Below are positions 25,418-33,756 of a stretch of DNA of 64,000 bases, piece after piece (positions within the stretch are counted from its first letter, which is position 1; each line of letters opens with the position of its first letter). Location: NCBI RefSeq assembly GCF_900101625.1, contig NZ_FMYZ01000002.1, forward strand, positions 248,001 to 312,000. Direction: 5' to 3'. The DNA is from Cupriavidus sp. YR651 (GTDB lineage Bacteria > Pseudomonadota > Gammaproteobacteria > Burkholderiales > Burkholderiaceae). The notes beneath the pieces were generated by a model. It made no database searches and was not told the origin of the DNA. It saw nothing but the letters and a program-made list of their open reading frames with translations. The translations under genes and the position numbers were made by a program.

Positions 25418-26341
25418 ATGAAGCAGCCGTCTCTCTTTGCCCGTTCCGCCCTGACATTCGCGGCGGCGGCCGTCGCCGTGCTGGCCGCTGCCCCGGCGCA
25501 GGCGGTCGATGTGGCCGCCAGCCCCACGCTCAGCAAGATCAAGTCGTCCGCAACGATATCGATCGGCCACCGAACCTCGTCGATTCCGTTCTCCTACTAC
25601 GACGCGAACCAGAAAGTGATCGGCTTTTCGCAGGACATTTGCGACCGGGTGATTGACGCGGTAAAGAAGGAAACCGGCGCGGCCGGCTTGCAGGTGCGGA
25701 TGGTGCCGGTCACGTCGCAGAACCGCATCTCGCTGGTGCAGAACGGCACGGTCGATCTGGAGTGCGGGGTGACGACCAACCTGAAGTCGCGCCAGCAACA
25801 AGTGGCGTTCTCGACCACGTTCTTCGTGGCCGGTACGCGCCTGCTGGTGAAGAAGGGTAGCCCGGTCCACGATTTTGGCGACCTCTCGGGCAAGACCGTG
25901 GTCACCAATGCCGGCACCACGTCGGAACGTATCCTGCGCAAGCTCAATGACGAGAAGCAGGCCAATATCACGATCCAGAGCGCCAAGGATTACGGCGAAT
26001 CGTTCCTGATCCTGCAGTCGGGCCGCGTGGCGGCATTCATGATGGATGACGTGCTGCTGTCGGGCGCACGCACGCTGGCGCCGAACCCCAAGGACTGGGC
26101 CGTGGTCGGCACGCCGCAATCGTTCGAGGCCTACGCCTTCATGATGCGCAAGGACGATCCGGGCTTCAAGCAGGTGGTGGACGGCGCGATCAACGGGCTG
26201 ATCAAGAGCGGCGAGATCAACACGCTCTACGCCAAGTGGTTCGCCAGGCCGGTGCCGCCGAAGAACATCAGCTTCGACCTGCCGCAGAGCGATCCGCTGA
26301 AGAAGGCCTACGCCAGCCCCAACGACGAAGCGTTCGAGTAG
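25418..26341 (+). CDS. Amino-acid ABC transporter substrate-binding protein (GltI-like)
   Basis: The 307-residue precursor has a Sec signal (MKQPSLFARSALTFAAAAVA, cleavage near AQA) and a type 2 periplasmic-binding fold typical of polar/acidic amino-acid receptors: HRTSSIPFSYYDANQKVIGF, VPVTSQNRISLVQNGTVDLE, SGKTVVTNAGTTSERILRKL. No permease or ATPase gene is beside it, so it must share a transporter encoded elsewhere. AGGAG 8 nt before the ATG supports this start over a GTG three codons upstream. It is probably in the RpiR regulon. Confidence 0.9.
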   Translation: MKQPSLFARSALTFAAAAVAVLAAAPAQAVDVAASPTLSKIKSSATISIGHRTSSIPFSYYDANQKVIGFSQDICDRVIDAVKKETGAAGLQVRMVPVTSQNRISLVQNGTVDLECGVTTNLKSRQQQVAFSTTFFVAGTRLLVKKGSPVHDFGDLSGKTVVTNAGTTSERILRKLNDEKQANITIQSAKDYGESFLILQSGRVAAFMMDDVLLSGARTLAPNPKDWAVVGTPQSFEAYAFMMRKDDPGFKQVVDGAINGLIKSGEINTLYAKWFARPVPPKNISFDLPQSDPLKKAYASPNDEAFE

Positions 26342-26349
26342 GAGAGCCT

Positions 26350-27246
26350 TCAGCCACGTCGCGCGGGCACGTAGGCGCCCGTGCGGTGGAGCTGGCCTTC
26401 CGTCTGTTCCAGTGCGCGGATGGCGCCCTTGCCCTTCTTCGCCAGCAACTGCTCCACGAGTGCCTCGACCATCGCAATGCCGGCGGTGATCGACGGGAAG
26501 AACGACGGGCTGTCGATGGCAAACAGCAGCGTGCAGTCGGCTTCCAGTGCGATCGGGGCAACGGTGCTGTCCGTCAGGGCGATCACCTTGCAGCCGGCCT
26601 CGCGCGCGGCGGTGGCCACGCGCAGGCTTTCCTGCGAGTAAGGCGCAAAGCCCGCCACCAGGACGGCGTCCTTGGCCGTCAGCGCGCGCAGCTCCATCTC
26701 CAGCGTGCCGGCGTCGCCGCGAATCAGATGCACCGAGCTGCGGAACAGCCGGTAGATGTAGTGGAAGGTGAACGCGATGGGAAAGCAGGAGCGGAAGCCG
26801 GCCACGTGGACCGTCGGCGCCGCGGCCAGCAGGTCGGCGGCACGCGGCAGCGTATCGGCATTGCTGGCCAGCAGCGCGTCCAGGTTGTGATGCTGGACCT
26901 CCATCATCTCCGCCAGCATGCGGCTGGAGCCGCTTTCCTTGACCACTTTCCTTGCCCGGCGCGCGTAGGGCTGGCTGCCGCCATCGCGCAAGGCCTCCAC
27001 GAACAGCTCGCGCAACCCTTGCCATCCGTCGAACCCCAGCGACTGCGACAGCCGCACCAGCGTGGCCGGCTGCACGCCGGCATTGGCGGCAACCTTGCGC
27101 ATGGAATGAATGGCGATGTCCTGCGGATGATCCAGCAGGTATCGCGCACCGCTCTGGAACTGCGCGCTCAGTGACGGGAAATCGGCCCGCAGCTGGGCGA
27201 GCAGAGTGTCGAGGGACTGCGGCGGGGTCTGGCTGTCAGTAGGCAT
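26350..27246 (-). CDS. MurR/RpiR-family transcriptional regulator
   Basis: The 298-residue protein has an N-terminal RpiR helix-turn-helix (SMRKVAANAGVQPATLVRLS, LGFDGWQGLRELFVEAL) and a C-terminal SIS domain (about residues 115-250: VHVAGFRSCFPIAFTFHYIY, AVLVAGFAPYSQESLRVATA). It is divergent from the class III aminotransferase and convergent with the solute-binding protein gene, 8 nt from its stop. SIS domains bind sugar phosphates or other ligands; in amino-acid loci the ligand is often not a sugar. MPTDSQ is taken as start. Confidence 0.9.
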   Translation of the reverse strand: MPTDSQTPPQSLDTLLAQLRADFPSLSAQFQSGARYLLDHPQDIAIHSMRKVAANAGVQPATLVRLSQSLGFDGWQGLRELFVEALRDGGSQPYARRARKVVKESGSSRMLAEMMEVQHHNLDALLASNADTLPRAADLLAAAPTVHVAGFRSCFPIAFTFHYIYRLFRSSVHLIRGDAGTLEMELRALTAKDAVLVAGFAPYSQESLRVATAAREAGCKVIALTDSTVAPIALEADCTLLFAIDSPSFFPSITAGIAMVEALVEQLLAKKGKGAIRALEQTEGQLHRTGAYVPARRG

Positions 27247-27330
27247 CTGGCGGTTGAAAATCGCGTAATGCAACGATTGTTGCACAGGTCGTCGCCGGCG
27301 GAGCGGCGGCGCCGTCTCGTTACTTGGTAT

Positions 27331-27366
27331 CAGGTGTTTCTTTTCGATCTATTTATGAAACACTTG
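27331..27366. promoter_or_regulatory. 10-bp inverted repeat, candidate RpiR operator
   Basis: CAGGTGTTTC (27331-27340) and GAAACACTTG (27357-27366) are inverted copies matching at 9 of 10 positions around a 16-nt AT-rich centre. It lies in the rpiR/aminotransferase divergent region and abuts the putative -35 box at 27367. Confidence 0.6.
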
Positions 27367-27396
27367 TTGCGCGGCGGGCCGTCTTCTTCCTATACT
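27367..27396 (+). promoter_or_regulatory. Candidate promoter for the aminotransferase-BKACE operon
   Basis: TTGCGC (27367-27372) and TATACT (27391-27396) are 18 nt apart, about 43 nt before the ATG at 27439. The upstream palindrome touches the -35 box, so RpiR binding there could repress or activate. Confidence 0.5.
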
Positions 27397-27438
27397 CACA
27401 CCTGTTTCGCGCCTCGCACAGGACAGGTTTCCCCCACC

Positions 27439-28764
27439 ATGACGCACGTATTCCATCGCAATCCCAAGCAAACCATGCCGGTCGCCGTGGCTGGCCAGGG
27501 CATTGAACTGGTCGACAGCACCGGTCGCCACTATCTGGACGCCTCGGGCGGGGCAGCCGTGTCCTGCCTCGGTCACGGCCACCCGCGCGTCATCGCGGCG
27601 ATCAAGGCGCAGCTGGACACCATCGCGTACGCGCATACCTCGTTCTTCACCACGGAAGTCTCTGAAACGCTGGCCCGGACGCTGGCCGAAGCGGCTCCGG
27701 GCGACCTGGACCACGTGTACTTTGTCTCGGGCGGCTCCGAGGCCGTGGAGGCGGCGCTGAAGCTGGCCCGCCAGTACTTTGTCGAAACCAGCCAGCCGCA
27801 GCGCCGGCATTTCATCGCGCGCCGCCAGAGCTACCACGGCAACACCCTCGGTGCGCTGGCGATCGGTGGCAACGCGTGGCGCCGGGAGCCGTTCCTGCCG
27901 CTGCTGGTGCCCGCGCATCACGTATCGCCTTGCTATGCCTACCGTGACCAGGCTGGCGGCGAAACCGATACGCAGTACGCGCAGCGCCTGGCCGATGAAC
28001 TGGAGGCCAAGATCCTCGAACTGGGGCCGGAAACGGTGGCAGGCTTCGTGGCGGAAACCGTGGTCGGTGCCACGGCCGGCGCGGTGCCGCCGGTGGCGGA
28101 CTACCTGAAGCGCATCCGCGCGGTGTGCGACAAGTACGGCGTGCTGCTGATCCTGGACGAAGTGATGTCCGGCATGGGCCGCACGGGCTACCTGTTCGCT
28201 TGCGAGGAAGACGGCGTGGTGCCGGATATCGTCACGATCGCCAAGGGTCTCGGCGCCGGCTACCAGCCGATCGGCGCGATGCTGTCCACTGCGCGCATCT
28301 ATGACGCGATCGTCGGCGGTAGCGGCTTCTTCCAGCACGGCCACACCTACATCGGCCACGCCACGGCGTGCGCGGCCGCGCTGGCTGTGCAGCAGACGAT
28401 TGCCGAGGAAAAGCTGCTCGACAACGTGCTGGCGCGCGGCGAGCAACTCCGCGCGCGTCTGCGCGAGGCGCTGGGTGACCATCCCAATCTTGGCGATGTG
28501 CGCGGGCGCGGTTTGTTCGTCGGCGTGGAGTTCGTCGCCGACCGCGCCACCAAGGCCACGCTCGACCCGGCCAGGAAGACGCATGCGGCGCTCAAGCGCG
28601 CGTGCGTGGAGCACGGCTTGCTGGTCTATCCGATGGGTGGCACGGTCGATGGCATCCATGGCGATCACGTGCTGTTTGCCCCGCCGTTCATCTGCACGGC
28701 GGCCCAAATCGACAACATCGTCGATCGTTTTGCGCAAGCCGTGAACACGGTCCTGCCCGCATAA
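27439..28764 (+). CDS. Class III PLP-dependent aminotransferase
   Basis: The 441-residue enzyme has the fold-type I class III signatures: YLDASGGAAVSCLGHGHPRV near the N-terminus, FVSGGSEAVEAALKLARQYF for phosphate binding, LILDEVMSGMGRTGYLFACE with the PLP-binding Asp, and IAKGLGAGYQPIGAML with the Schiff-base Lys269. This class moves amino groups from omega or beta positions. It lies 12 nt upstream of a beta-keto acid cleavage enzyme, so it may make a beta-keto acid from a beta-amino acid. Substrate identity is inference. Confidence 0.92.
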   Translation: MTHVFHRNPKQTMPVAVAGQGIELVDSTGRHYLDASGGAAVSCLGHGHPRVIAAIKAQLDTIAYAHTSFFTTEVSETLARTLAEAAPGDLDHVYFVSGGSEAVEAALKLARQYFVETSQPQRRHFIARRQSYHGNTLGALAIGGNAWRREPFLPLLVPAHHVSPCYAYRDQAGGETDTQYAQRLADELEAKILELGPETVAGFVAETVVGATAGAVPPVADYLKRIRAVCDKYGVLLILDEVMSGMGRTGYLFACEEDGVVPDIVTIAKGLGAGYQPIGAMLSTARIYDAIVGGSGFFQHGHTYIGHATACAAALAVQQTIAEEKLLDNVLARGEQLRARLREALGDHPNLGDVRGRGLFVGVEFVADRATKATLDPARKTHAALKRACVEHGLLVYPMGGTVDGIHGDHVLFAPPFICTAAQIDNIVDRFAQAVNTVLPA

Positions 28765-28776
28765 GGAGGCATGGCG

Positions 28777-29625
28777 ATGAGCGACGATATCCTGCGCCGC
28801 CCGTTTGCGCTGGCCGTGGCCCCAAATGGTGCGCGCAAGACCCACGCCGACCACCCGCGGCTGCCGATGACGCCCGACGAGCTCGCGCAGTGCGCGCGGG
28901 AATGCGTGGACGCCGGTGCCGCGATGATCCACCTGCATGTGCGGCGCGCGGACGGCACGCATAGCCTGGAAGTCGGCGACTACGAGCCGGCCATGGCCGC
29001 CGTGCGCAAGGCCGTGGGCGACGCCCTGGTGCTCCAACTGACAACGGAAGCCGTCGGCATCTACCAGCCCGCGCAGCAGATCGCGACGGTCCGCGCGCTG
29101 CGTCCGGAAGCCGCCTCCGTGGCGGTGCGCGAACTGGCGCCGGACGACGCCGCGCTGCCCGCCGCCGACGACTTCTTCCAGTGGATGCATCGGGAGCGCG
29201 TGGTGGCGCAGTACATCCTCTATGACGCCAACGATGTCCGCCGTTACGCCGCGCTGCGCGCGAGCGGCGCGATTCCGGCCGGGCGCCACTGGGTGCTGTT
29301 CGTGCTCGGGCGCTATTCGGCGGGCCAGAAGTCGTCGCCATCGGACCTGCTGCCGTTCCTGGCGGCATGGCAGGAGACCGGGCTCGACAAGTCGGGCACG
29401 GAGTGGGCCGTCTGCGCCTTCGGTCGGCAGGAAGCGGATTGCGCCGCCGCGGCGGTGATGATGGGCGGCCACGCGCGGATCGGCTTCGAGAACAATATGT
29501 TCCTTCCGGACGGCACCACGGCACCGGACAACGCGGCGCTGCTCCACGCAGTGCGCACGCCGCTCGACGGACTCGGGTATGCGTCGATGACAGCCGACGA
29601 CTTGCGCGGACGCTTCGCGGACTGA
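28777..29625 (+). CDS. BKACE family beta-keto acid cleavage enzyme (DUF849)
   Basis: The 282-residue protein has the TIM-barrel BKACE signature: AVAPNGARKTHADHPRLP, then MIHLHVRRADG with zinc ligands His52 and His54, and GGHARIGFENN with the conserved Glu. Known members, such as 3-keto-5-aminohexanoate cleavage enzyme of lysine fermentation, condense a beta-keto acid with acetyl-CoA to give acetoacetate plus a new CoA ester. AGGAGG lies 7 nt before this ATG, favouring it over the ATG two codons upstream. The substrate is unassigned. Confidence 0.92.
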   Translation: MSDDILRRPFALAVAPNGARKTHADHPRLPMTPDELAQCARECVDAGAAMIHLHVRRADGTHSLEVGDYEPAMAAVRKAVGDALVLQLTTEAVGIYQPAQQIATVRALRPEAASVAVRELAPDDAALPAADDFFQWMHRERVVAQYILYDANDVRRYAALRASGAIPAGRHWVLFVLGRYSAGQKSSPSDLLPFLAAWQETGLDKSGTEWAVCAFGRQEADCAAAAVMMGGHARIGFENNMFLPDGTTAPDNAALLHAVRTPLDGLGYASMTADDLRGRFAD

Positions 29626-29626
29626 G

Positions 29627-29655
29627 GGGCCGCAGGCACTTTCGGCGGCCCATTT
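29627..29655 (+). terminator. Possible terminator after the BKACE gene
   Basis: GGGCCGC (29627-29633) pairs with GCGGCCC (29645-29651) over an 11-nt loop, followed by ATTTC. The T run is short, so this may only attenuate transcription into the next aminotransferase gene. Confidence 0.4.
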
Positions 29656-29743
29656 CAGTGCGTGGCGCCAGCGGAGGGGTACGCAACCTTGCGCACTTTC
29701 CGGTACGCTAGGCGCTTCATCGCATCCACCCTCAGGAGTCCCG

Positions 29744-30949
29744 ATGTCCGCCAGCCCGTCCCGCCTTCCTTCCTCCACCGAAGCCGCGCCGCTGGCGCGC
29801 GATGTCGTGCGCGGCCTGCGGGCCTCCCGGATCCGCGAGGTCGCCAACGCCGGCATCGGGTTGCCGGACGTGCTGCCCTTCTGGTTCGGCGAATCGGATC
29901 AGGTCACGCCGTCCTTCATTCGCGATGCGGCCAGCCGCGCGCTGGCCGGCGGCGCCACGTTCTACACCCATAACCTCGGCATCCCCCCGCTGCGTGCTGC
30001 GCTGGCGGACTACGCCAGCCGCCTGCATGGCCCCACGGCGGTCGGCAACGTCGCCGTCACCAGTGCCGGCGTCAACGCGCTGATGCTGGCGGCGCAGCTG
30101 GTCACCGGCCCTGGCGACCGCGTCGTCGCGGTTACGCCGCTGTGGCCGAACCTCGTCGAAATCCCGCGCATTCTCGGCGCCACGGTGGAGACCGTGAGCC
30201 TCGACTACGGTCCGCACGGCTGGAGGCTCGATGTCGACAAGCTGCTGGCCGCGCTCACCCCGGGCACGCGCGCGGTCATGATCAATTCGCCGAACAACCC
30301 GACCGGTTGGGTGATGCCGCGCGCCGCCCAGCAGGTGGTGCTCGATCACTGCCGCCGGCATGGCATCTGGATCATCGCCGACGAGGTGTATGAGCGGCTG
30401 TACTACGGCCACGAAGGCACCGGCGTGACCGCGCCGTCATTCCTCGATATTGCCGGCCGCGAGGAACGTGTGATCGCGGTGAATTCGTTCTCCAAGGCAT
30501 GGCTGATGACGGGCTGGCGGCTCGGGTGGATGGTGCTGCCGTCCGCGCTGATGGACGACCTGGGCAAGCTCGTCGAGTACAACACGTCGTGCGCGCCGTC
30601 GTTCGTGCAGGAGGCCGGTGTCGTGGCCGTGCAGGAGGGCGAATCGTTCACGCAGGACCTGGTGAAGCGGCTGCGCGGCGCGCGGGATCATCTGGTCGCC
30701 GCGCTGGAGGCGATGCCCGGCGTCGATGCGCACGCGCCCGAAGGCGCGATGTATGTATTCTTCCGTCTCGACGGCGCCAAGGACAGTCTCGCGCTATGCA
30801 AGCAACTCGTGCGCGAGGCGCATCTCGGCCTGGCCCCCGGCAGCGCGTTCGGCGACGAGGGCGAGGGCTTCGTCCGCTGGTGCTATGCGTGCGACGTGGC
30901 GCGGCTGGACGAGGGGGTGAAGCGGTTGAGGGCCTACCTCGGCCGCTGA
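29744..30949 (+). CDS. Class I/II PLP-dependent aminotransferase
   Basis: The 401-residue enzyme has the aspartate-aminotransferase fold: FYTHNLGIPPLRAALADYAS, the cofactor Asn/Asp/Tyr region (INSPNNPTGW, IIADEVYERLYYG) and Schiff-base Lys251 in NSFSKAWLMTGWRLGW. Such enzymes transaminate alpha-amino acids with 2-oxoglutarate or pyruvate. It follows the BKACE gene by 118 nt on the same strand, after a weak terminator, and may handle a product of that pathway or be independent. A good terminator lies beyond its stop. Confidence 0.92.
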   Translation: MSASPSRLPSSTEAAPLARDVVRGLRASRIREVANAGIGLPDVLPFWFGESDQVTPSFIRDAASRALAGGATFYTHNLGIPPLRAALADYASRLHGPTAVGNVAVTSAGVNALMLAAQLVTGPGDRVVAVTPLWPNLVEIPRILGATVETVSLDYGPHGWRLDVDKLLAALTPGTRAVMINSPNNPTGWVMPRAAQQVVLDHCRRHGIWIIADEVYERLYYGHEGTGVTAPSFLDIAGREERVIAVNSFSKAWLMTGWRLGWMVLPSALMDDLGKLVEYNTSCAPSFVQEAGVVAVQEGESFTQDLVKRLRGARDHLVAALEAMPGVDAHAPEGAMYVFFRLDGAKDSLALCKQLVREAHLGLAPGSAFGDEGEGFVRWCYACDVARLDEGVKRLRAYLGR

Positions 30950-30958
30950 TTCGCCCCA

Positions 30959-30992
30959 AGAGGTCGCTTCATTTTGAAACGACCTCTATTTT
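30959..30992 (+). terminator. Rho-independent terminator between convergent genes
   Basis: AGAGGTCG (30959-30966) pairs with CGACCTCT (30980-30987); an inner TTCA/TGAA stem extends the hairpin, and ATTTTG follows. The right arm overlaps the stop codon of the convergent outer-membrane-factor gene (30986-30988). Confidence 0.8.
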
Positions 30993-32527
30993 GCAGGTGG
31001 CGCGGTCATGCCGACCGTGGCGGGCTGCTGCCACCATCCGCCGCCGAGCGCCTGCATCAGCGCGGCGGAGTCCGCAAGCCGGTTCGCCTTCGCCTGCGCC
31101 AGATCCAGCGCCGCCTGGCGCGCCTGCCGCTCCGCATCGAGCAGCGTGAACTGGCTCACGCCACCCAGCCGATACTGCTCCGAGACGATCGACAGCGTGT
31201 CGCGGATCTGCCGCGCGTTATCCGCGCGCGCTTGCAGTGTGCCGGCGTCGGCCTCCAGCGTCCGCAGCGCATCGGCCACGTTCTGCAATCCCTGTAGCAC
31301 GGCCTGCTGGTACGCGCCCAGCGACTGCTCGTAGGCCGCTTCCTTCGCGCGCTTCTGGGCGCGCAGCTCGCCACCGTGAAAGATCGGCTGCACCACGCCT
31401 GCGGCCAGGCTCCACACATTCATGCTGCTGAACAGGTCGCGTGCGCGCATCTGCTGTGTTCCGCCGCTGGCAGTCAGCGTGATTTGCGGATAGAGGTTGG
31501 CCGTCGCCACGCCGATGTCGGCGGAGGCCTGGTGCAACAGCGCTTCCGCCGCGCGGATATCCGGCCGGCGCCGCGCCAGTTCCGACGGCAGGCTCACCGG
31601 CAGCGTGTCCGGCAACTGCATGTCCTCAAGCCGGAATTCCGGCAGCTGCGCGCTGGCGGGTGTCTGCCCGGTGTACACCGCCAGCTGATGACGCGCCGCA
31701 TCGATCTGCTGCGACAGCCCCGGGATCAGCGCCTGCGTCTGCGCGAGTTCGGCTTGCTGGCGCTGTACGTCGACGCGTGCCACGCCGCCTTGTTGCAGGC
31801 GTTGCCGCATGATGCCGAGCTGGCGTTGCTGGGCCTCGGCGATGGCCACTGTATCGGCCAGCTGCGCACGCAGCCCCGCTTCACGGATGGCCGCCGTGGC
31901 GACATTCGCGGCCAGCGACAGCCTGGCGGCCTCCAGCTCGTAACGCTGGTAGTCGACCGCCGCGCGCAGGCCTTCCAGCTCGCGACGCTGGCCACCGAAC
32001 AGGTCGAGCGCATAGGACACCTGCACGGTGGCGTTGTAGAGCGTGAACGGGCCGGGGCTCGGGAATTGCGTGACGCCGATGGAGGTCAGGTCCACCTGCT
32101 GCCGCGTGGCGCTGAGCTTGGCATCCACGCTGGGGAACTGCGTGGCACCGGTGCGCGCGGCCAGGTTCTCCTGCGCCTCGCGCAGACGGGCGCTGGCTTG
32201 CCGCAGTGTCGGACTCGATGCCAGCGCCGCGCGGATCGTCTCGTCCAGGGCCGGGTTGCGATACAGCGCCCACCACTGCGCCGGGACGTCGCCGTCGACG
32301 AACGACTGGGACTGGCCGAAGCGTGCGTCCCCGCTGTCCGGCATGATGGCCGCGCCCGTTTGCGTGGGCTGCGGGCCGGTCGTGTAGCGCGTATCGGCCA
32401 CCGCATCGGGGGTCTTGAAATCGGGCCCGACGGCGCAGCCGGATACCAGCGCAACGAGCGCAACGAGCGTGAAACGGGTGAAGCGGGCGGTGGCCGTGCG
32501 GGCCGGCGGGGTTGGGATCGCACGCAT
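30986..32527 (-). CDS. Outer-membrane efflux lipoprotein (NodT/OprM-type RND outer-membrane factor)
   Basis: The 513-residue precursor has a lipoprotein signal (TLVALVALVSGC, lipobox Cys about 30) and the two repeated OEP domains of trimeric TolC-like channels (VPAQWWALYRNPALDETIRA near the front; SLPSELARRRPDIRAAEALL; GVATANLYPQITLTASGGTQ). It completes a tripartite exporter with the ABC permease, ATPase and HlyD protein encoded just upstream. GGAG precedes the ATG; the permease stop is 11 nt before. A stop-overlapping terminator from the convergent gene lies at its 3' end. Confidence 0.93.
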   Translation of the reverse strand: MRAIPTPPARTATARFTRFTLVALVALVSGCAVGPDFKTPDAVADTRYTTGPQPTQTGAAIMPDSGDARFGQSQSFVDGDVPAQWWALYRNPALDETIRAALASSPTLRQASARLREAQENLAARTGATQFPSVDAKLSATRQQVDLTSIGVTQFPSPGPFTLYNATVQVSYALDLFGGQRRELEGLRAAVDYQRYELEAARLSLAANVATAAIREAGLRAQLADTVAIAEAQQRQLGIMRQRLQQGGVARVDVQRQQAELAQTQALIPGLSQQIDAARHQLAVYTGQTPASAQLPEFRLEDMQLPDTLPVSLPSELARRRPDIRAAEALLHQASADIGVATANLYPQITLTASGGTQQMRARDLFSSMNVWSLAAGVVQPIFHGGELRAQKRAKEAAYEQSLGAYQQAVLQGLQNVADALRTLEADAGTLQARADNARQIRDTLSIVSEQYRLGGVSQFTLLDAERQARQAALDLAQAKANRLADSAALMQALGGGWWQQPATVGMTAPPAK

Positions 32528-32538
32528 GGCGGTCTCCT

Positions 32539-33756
32539 TCAGTCCAGCGTGCGCTTGTAGAAGCGCACGGCGATGGTCATGACGATCGCGGTGAACAGCG
32601 CCACCGGCCACACGTTGGGCCACAGCTCGGTCCAGCCGCTGCCCTTGAGCAGGATGCTGCGGATCATCCGGTTGAAGTAGGTCATCGGCAGCACGTTGCC
32701 GATCCATTGCGCCCAGGTGGGCATGCCGGCGAACGGAAACATGAATCCGGACAGCAGGATGTTGGGCAGGAAATAGAAGAACGTGAGCTGCACGGCCTGC
32801 AACTGATTCTTGGCCAGCGACGACAGCGTGATGCCCACCGTCAGGTTGGCGGCGATAAACAGCAGCGCGGCCAGGTACACGGCCACCACGGAGCCGAGGA
32901 ACGGCACCGCGAACACATAGCGCGACGCCAGCAGGATGATGGTGGACTGGATCAGCCCGATGAAGATGTACGGGACGATCTTGCCGGAGATCACCTCGAC
33001 CGGCTGCACCGGCGTGGCCAGCAGGTTTTCCATGGTGCCGCGCTCGCGCTCGCGGGTCATGGCGAGGCCGGTCATCATCACCATCGTCATGGTCAGGATC
33101 ACGCCCATCAGGCCCGGCACGATGTTGTACTGCGTGATGCCCTCGGGGTTGTACAGGTGCTGCACGTTGACGTCGAACGCGGACTTGCCGCCAGCCAGCG
33201 GCGCCAGCGCGCCCTTGAGGTCGATGCGCGCGACGCTGGCCGGCAACTGGGTCAGCGCGGCGATGGCGGGACCCGTGGCGGACGGGTCGGTCGCATCGGC
33301 TTCCACGAGAATCGATGGCCGCTCGCCACGCAGCAGGCGCCGCGAGAAATCCGTGGGGATGCTGACGACGAACTGCACATCGCCGCGCATCAGCGCGTCG
33401 CGGCCCGTGGCCTCGTCGGGCATCGTGCGGACGACCTTGAAGTACGTGGTGTTCTCCAGCGCGGTGATGAACGTACGGGAGAAGTCGCTGTGCTCGGCGA
33501 CGATCACGGCAGTGGGCATGTGACGCGGATCGCTGTTGATGGCAAAGCCGAACAGCAGCAGCTGCATGATCGGCAGGCCGACGATCATCCCGAAGGTGAC
33601 GCGATCGCGCCGCAGCTGCAGGAATTCCTTCAGCACGATGCTCCACCAGCGCTGCACCGAGAACACGGTGCGGGTCCGCGCCGGACGGGCCGGTTCCGGC
33701 GAGCCGGGCGGGCTTGCCGGGCCGCTCGGGGGAGGGGGGATGGCGGATGCCGTCAT
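32539..33756 (-). CDS. ABC-2 type transporter permease (YhhJ/YbhR-like)
   Basis: The 405-residue protein has one N-terminal membrane helix, a large periplasmic domain (about residues 75-210) and five C-terminal helices, the ABC2_membrane_3 layout. Motifs GTMENLLATPVQPVEVISGK and SGFMFPFAGMPTWAQWIGNV are characteristic. A proline-rich N-terminal tail precedes RWWSIVLKEFLQLRRDRVTF. Only one permease is encoded, so it should act as a homodimer, unlike operons with two permeases. Its ATG overlaps the ATPase stop (ATGA). Confidence 0.93.
   Translation of the reverse strand: MTASAIPPPPSGPASPPGSPEPARPARTRTVFSVQRWWSIVLKEFLQLRRDRVTFGMIVGLPIMQLLLFGFAINSDPRHMPTAVIVAEHSDFSRTFITALENTTYFKVVRTMPDEATGRDALMRGDVQFVVSIPTDFSRRLLRGERPSILVEADATDPSATGPAIAALTQLPASVARIDLKGALAPLAGGKSAFDVNVQHLYNPEGITQYNIVPGLMGVILTMTMVMMTGLAMTRERERGTMENLLATPVQPVEVISGKIVPYIFIGLIQSTIILLASRYVFAVPFLGSVVAVYLAALLFIAANLTVGITLSSLAKNQLQAVQLTFFYFLPNILLSGFMFPFAGMPTWAQWIGNVLPMTYFNRMIRSILLKGSGWTELWPNVWPVALFTAIVMTIAVRFYKRTLD

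Noticed and set aside
29689..29709. TTGCGC and TACGCT as a promoter for the class I/II aminotransferase
   Set aside because: The spacing is only 9 nt, too short for a sigma-70 promoter.
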